From Planctomycetota bacterium (GTDB taxonomy: Bacteria; Planctomycetota; Phycisphaerae; Phycisphaerales; SM1A02), in the NCBI GenBank assembly GCA_022563315.1, contig JADFNO010000009.1:1-44228 (forward strand): 44,228 nt of DNA, given 5' to 3'. A model generated the notes under the pieces. The model was not told the origin of the DNA. It saw nothing but the letters and a program-made list of their open reading frames with translations, and did not search any database. A program made the translations under genes and the position numbers. Position 1 is the stretch's first letter. Every line of letters begins with the position of its first letter. Shown here in pieces: positions 41,186 through 44,228 of this stretch.

Positions 41186-41256
41186 GGTGCCATGCTTCAT
41201 TCCCGACGCGTCGGAATGAAGCATGCTTTGCCCTAAAAGGGTCAAAGCATGGCACC
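41186..41256. repeat. REP-like palindromic element with two internal hairpins
   Basis: Outer arms GGTGCCATGCTT (41186-41197) and AAGCATGGCACC (41245-41256) are perfect 12-bp inverted repeats. Inside, CATGCTTCATTC pairs with GAATGAAGCATG around a CCGACGCGTCGG palindrome. CATGCTTTG then pairs with CAAAGCATG around CCCT-AAA-AGGG. The element lies between the WYL gene and tyrS, which converge. Confidence 0.85.
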
Positions 41257-41282
41257 CGCCTGTGGATCAATTGCGATTCGTA

Positions 41283-42608
41283 TCACTCCCACCGTGTCGC
41301 GTGCCATCGCTTCTTGCCTCGGCGCAAGAGGATCGTGTGGGCGTGCAGCAGATCGGCCGTGGTCAGACAGTGATCGGCCTCGGCTCGTGTCCCGTTGATA
41401 GCGATCGCGCCGTTGCCGAGGAATTCGCGGGCTTCTCGTTTCGAACCGGCCAGGGATGTCTGCACGAGCACGCCCACCGTCGACACGCCGTCCCCTTCCA
41501 AGAGCGACTTATCGTGCGTTGAATGCGGTACGTCGGCGAAGACTTCTTCCAGCATCGACTCCTCGAGCCCGCGCACGTCGCCGCTGAACAGCGCTTGCGA
41601 AGCGCTCTGGACCTTCTTCAGCTCCTGCTCGCCGTGCAACATCTCGGTCATGTGGGACGCGAGCGCGCGTTGGGCGACACGGTCTTGGGGGGCCTTTTCG
41701 TGCTCCGCTGCCAGCGCTTCGATCCGGTCTCGGCTCAACACCGTGTACCACTTGAGCCACTGCACGACATCTGCATCAGGCAGGTTGATCCAATATTGAT
41801 AGAACGCATACGGGCTGGTGCGCTCCTTCGTGTCGGCGGAAAGCCAAATCGCGCTTCCCTCGGACTTGCTCATCTTCTTCCCATCCGACCGCGTGACCAG
41901 CGGGGCTGTGACGCCAAACACCTGGCCCGGTTCGGCCCCAAACTCCCGCCGTATCAAGTCCATCCCCGCCACGATATTGCCATACTGATCTGAACCCGAC
42001 ATCTGCACCGTACAGTCGAACGCTCGGCGTAAGTGCAGGAAGTCGTAGGCCTGGAGGATCATGTAGCTGAACTCGGTGTAGCTGATGCCTTGCTCGCGCT
42101 GCTCCAACCGCCATTTGATCGACTCCCGCTGGATCATCTCATTGACGGAGAAGTGTTTACCTACATCGCGAAGCACCTCGATAAACCCCAGCTTGTCCAG
42201 CCAATCGACGTTGTTGACCAGGACGGCGGCGTTGGGCAGGGCCGGGTCGAAGTCGAGCAGGCGCTCAAGGATCCGGCGCTGACTGGCTACGTTCGCCTCA
42301 ACTTGTTCTCGTCCAAGCAGTGCGCGTTCATCATCCCGACCGGAGGGATCGCCGATCAACCCGGTGCCGCCGCCCATCAGGGCGATGGGCTTGTGACCGG
42401 CCCGCTGCCAGTGCATCAGCAGCTTGATGGGGATGAGGTTGCCGATGTGCAGGCTGTCGCTGGTCGGATCGAAGCCGACGTAGGCGACACGCCCCGGCGT
42501 GGCCAGGTGCTCGTCAAGCTCCACCCCCGCCGTACGCTGGTGCAACAAACCGCGCCAGGCAAGTTCGTCCAGGAAGCTCATCGTCTGTTCGGTCTTCGTC
42601 CGAGACAT
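41283..42608 (-). CDS. tyrS: Tyrosyl-tRNA synthetase
   Basis: The product has 441 residues and charges tRNA-Tyr. The class I HIGN motif lies in DPTSDSLHIGNL, the Tyr pocket in SYTEFSYMILQAYDF and QMSGSDQYGNIVAGMDL, and the KMSKS loop in RSDGKKMSKSEGSAIW. The C-terminal S4-like domain ends in REAREFLGNGAIAINGTRAEADHCL. The ATG at 42608 is used; an internal ATG nine codons later (MSFLDELAWRGLL) is a good alternative and matches the usual TyrRS N-terminus better. The length is normal for the bacterial type. Confidence 0.95.
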   Translation of the reverse strand: MSRTKTEQTMSFLDELAWRGLLHQRTAGVELDEHLATPGRVAYVGFDPTSDSLHIGNLIPIKLLMHWQRAGHKPIALMGGGTGLIGDPSGRDDERALLGREQVEANVASQRRILERLLDFDPALPNAAVLVNNVDWLDKLGFIEVLRDVGKHFSVNEMIQRESIKWRLEQREQGISYTEFSYMILQAYDFLHLRRAFDCTVQMSGSDQYGNIVAGMDLIRREFGAEPGQVFGVTAPLVTRSDGKKMSKSEGSAIWLSADTKERTSPYAFYQYWINLPDADVVQWLKWYTVLSRDRIEALAAEHEKAPQDRVAQRALASHMTEMLHGEQELKKVQSASQALFSGDVRGLEESMLEEVFADVPHSTHDKSLLEGDGVSTVGVLVQTSLAGSKREAREFLGNGAIAINGTRAEADHCLTTADLLHAHTILLRRGKKRWHATRWE

Positions 42609-42629
42609 CGCAGTTCGGTCGCAACAATG

Positions 42630-43115
42630 TTAGTGATCGTGCGGCGGATAGTAAGCGCTGATCGCCTCGATTGCCTTGCGTAGCGCGACCGCCGCCTTCG
42701 GGTCCACCGTCTGCTTGGCTTTCATCGCCGCCACGATCACTGCATGGTGCGCGGCGAGCTTCTGAAGGTACGCATCGTACGCATCGGTGCCCGGCTCCGC
42801 CGCTTTCACGCGCTGGGCCAAGTAATATTGCGCGATCGTCGTTTGGATTCTCTCGGCGTGCTGCTCCTTGGTCATGACCCAGCGCGTCGCTTGATTGAAG
42901 CTCTGCGCATCTTGCTTGCCCGCCAACGCGTTGATCTGATCCATCGCCTTGGCGATCGTCGTCGTGTCCTCGAGCATGGCCGTGATCCGGGCGTGGTCGT
43001 CGTAGATGCCGCAGGGCACCTGACAGTGCGCCACCGCAACCGGACGAATCGCCGCCAGGAACATCGAGCCGACAGCGCCTGCCACTACCGCGGTCAAAAG
43101 AACTGAGTTTCGCAT
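42630..43115 (-). CDS. sodN: Nickel superoxide dismutase with secretory signal
   Basis: The product has 161 residues. After MRNSVLLTAVVAGAVGSMF comes LAAIRPVAVA and then HCQVPCGIYDDHARI. This is the nickel hook of SodN (H-C-x-x-P-C-G-x-Y), in which His1, Cys2 and Cys6 bind nickel and Tyr9 gates the site. The helical remainder resembles SodN, including RWVMTKEQHAERIQTTIAQYYLAQR. In known SodN a short leader is removed by SodX so that His becomes residue 1. Here a signal peptide ends AVA directly before His30, so a signal peptidase could expose it. GGAG lies about 7 nt before the ATG at 43115, seven codons after an earlier possible start. No sodX is seen in the window. Confidence 0.9.
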   Translation of the reverse strand: MRNSVLLTAVVAGAVGSMFLAAIRPVAVAHCQVPCGIYDDHARITAMLEDTTTIAKAMDQINALAGKQDAQSFNQATRWVMTKEQHAERIQTTIAQYYLAQRVKAAEPGTDAYDAYLQKLAAHHAVIVAAMKAKQTVDPKAAVALRKAIEAISAYYPPHDH

Positions 43116-43205
43116 GATTGATCTCCGATTCAAACTTCCGTCTCATAAAGCCGGCCCACGACCACCGCGAGCGCCGTCCCACCAGAATACCGCGAATTCC
43201 CTCGA

Positions 43206-43841
43206 TCAGCCCGGCGCATTTGCCGGCCGCCCCCACTGGGCTACCTCAGCCTTGATTTTGCGCCGCGAGAACCAGATGAGCATGAAGATCGGCAGCGCCC
43301 ACCCCCAAATCAAACCGATGACGAGGCCCACTGCACCCATCGCCTGCATAAGTGCGGGCAGGAATCCAGGCATGTTCCCGGCCATGTTCGGATCCTCCGC
43401 CATGGCTTGAAACTGAGCCTGTTGAACAATGTAACTCAATACGCTGTTACCAACGACCAGTACCATCTTGAGACCTGCCCAGGTCAGGCAAGTACTGCGG
43501 CCCCATGCGCGGCGCCGCAGCAGGCCGATCCCTCCGATCAGCAAAACGATCGCCAAGACCATCGTGAGCGCCCCAGAGATGATCAATGCGGGTTTAAGGC
43601 CGTCCAGTGCGCTCGTCATCTCCGCAGCCTCGCCTTGCGGCACGAGCGACATGAATTGGTCAAGGAACAGCGACGAGACCAGGCCGAAACAACCCCCTAA
43701 AACCGCCAGCGAACCTAAGATCGTCGCGATGACGCCGATCACCATCGGCCAAGACGACGGCTTCGGTGGGATTGCCCCGGCGTCCGTCGGCGGCGTCATG
43801 GGTGTTGGCGGCGGCATCGGGGGTCCAGTGGTCGTCATCAT
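43206..43841 (-). CDS. Four-helix membrane protein with proline-rich N-terminus
   Basis: The product has 211 residues. A Pro/Thr-rich cytoplasmic start (PPMPPPTPMTPP) precedes about four membrane helices: IGVIATILGSLAVLGGCFGLV, LIISGALTMVLAIVLLIGGIG, a middle one near LKMVLVVGNSVLSY and a last one in LIWGWALPIFMLIWF. It ends FSRRKIKAEVAQWGRP. The final helix and tail closely match the next gene, so the two are paralogues. GGGAG precedes the ATG. No known function is recognised. Confidence 0.65.
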   Translation of the reverse strand: MMTTTGPPMPPPTPMTPPTDAGAIPPKPSSWPMVIGVIATILGSLAVLGGCFGLVSSLFLDQFMSLVPQGEAAEMTSALDGLKPALIISGALTMVLAIVLLIGGIGLLRRRAWGRSTCLTWAGLKMVLVVGNSVLSYIVQQAQFQAMAEDPNMAGNMPGFLPALMQAMGAVGLVIGLIWGWALPIFMLIWFSRRKIKAEVAQWGRPANAPG

Positions 43842-43871
43842 TCAGGCTCCCTCATTACGCACAGCAATTGA

Positions 43872-44228
43872 CTATAGCGCAGACTCATCCGAGCGCCGCC
43901 GCCACTGTGCCACTTGTGACTTGATCGTCGCCCGTGCGAACCAGATCACCATGAACACCGGCAAGACAAGCTCGATCAACGCGACGATGACAGTTACAAT
44001 CGCAGTGCCTATCTGCTCCCCTTGGCCGCCGCTCGGTACAGGCGCATCGAAATGCAAGACAAGCGTGATCACCGTCGCGATGATCGTCCAAGGAATTGTT
44101 AACCACGACCAGAGTGCGCAAAGTCTCGCACCAGAAGCCTGACGGCGCAGTAGTCTCACGGCGCCGACAAACAGGAGGATAACCAGCGCCAGTCCGACCA
44201 CGCTTGCGAAAACCGACCAAGTAGCAGG
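43872..44228 (-). CDS. Paralogous membrane protein (5' end cut by window)
   Basis: The frame is open to the window edge, so the gene starts outside; a GTG at 44201 would be internal. The visible 118 residues show three hydrophobic helices, VVGLALVILLFVGAVRLL, LTIPWTIIATVITLVLHF and IVTVIVALIELVLPVFMVIWF. The tail FARATIKSQVAQWRRR matches the end of the preceding paralogue (FSRRKIKAEVAQWGRP). The pair probably arose by tandem duplication. Confidence 0.6.
   Translation of the reverse strand, partial: PATWSVFASVVGLALVILLFVGAVRLLRRQASGARLCALWSWLTIPWTIIATVITLVLHFDAPVPSGGQGEQIGTAIVTVIVALIELVLPVFMVIWFARATIKSQVAQWRRRSDESAL

Overview
The window looks like the chromosome of a high-GC, flagellated bacterium of the phylum Planctomycetota, most likely a Phycisphaerae-type lineage. 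The evidence is a secreted protein ending in two dockerin-like repeats of the DxDxDGDVGVKDLLxLLGxWGPCP type, several EF-hand proteins with signal peptides, a divergent DnaA, many signal-peptide proteins of no known family, and a Bacillus-like flgB-to-flbD operon order. The assignment rests on these traits alone; no rRNA gene is present.

Layout. 1-4051: a partial VWA-domain protein, a dockerin-tailed secreted protein and a polytopic membrane protein carrying a GEEISWGQR motif. 4217-8907: a compact signalling locus. An ECF sigma factor, a zinc-finger membrane anti-sigma factor, a membrane-anchored CnrX/Spy-like protein with two EF-hands and a large secreted helical protein with an RG-rich tail run leftward. 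A secreted thioredoxin-fold/three-EF-hand/RG-repeat protein runs divergently from the same intergenic region. 9076-12419: obg and rpmA, a secreted protein, and a GNAT acetyltransferase. 12796-16995: dnaA with altered box-reading residues, a HEAT-like secreted protein and a DegT/DnrJ aminotransferase.

17019-32266 is a flagellar block on the minus strand. In transcription order it holds a FlgN-like chaperone, a soluble histidine kinase and an NtrC-type sigma-54 response regulator, then flgB flgC fliE fliF fliG fliH fliI fliJ motE-like fliK flgD, a flagellar-operon protein, flgE and flbD. A sigma-54-type promoter candidate sits just before flgB, so the two-component pair probably switches on the basal-body/hook operon. 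Further upstream on the same strand are a TPR membrane protein, an RDD-domain protein, a LolA-like lipoprotein and a small Cys-containing protein.

38153-41137 (plus strand): a c-di-AMP synthase / YbbR regulator pair (dacA-cdaR) with an altered DGA motif, then a WYL-type regulator. 41283-44228 (minus strand): tyrS, a nickel superoxide dismutase whose nickel hook directly follows a secretory signal peptide, and two related small membrane proteins, the last cut by the window edge.

Outside genes, palindromic REP-like elements beginning GGTGCC lie at about 9 kb, 10.2 kb and 41.2 kb. There are two heptamer microrepeat tracts, an 18-bp tandem repeat inside the redoxin gene, and a striking abundance of the hexamer CGATCG. 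I saw no rRNA, tRNA, CRISPR array, insertion sequence or prophage gene.
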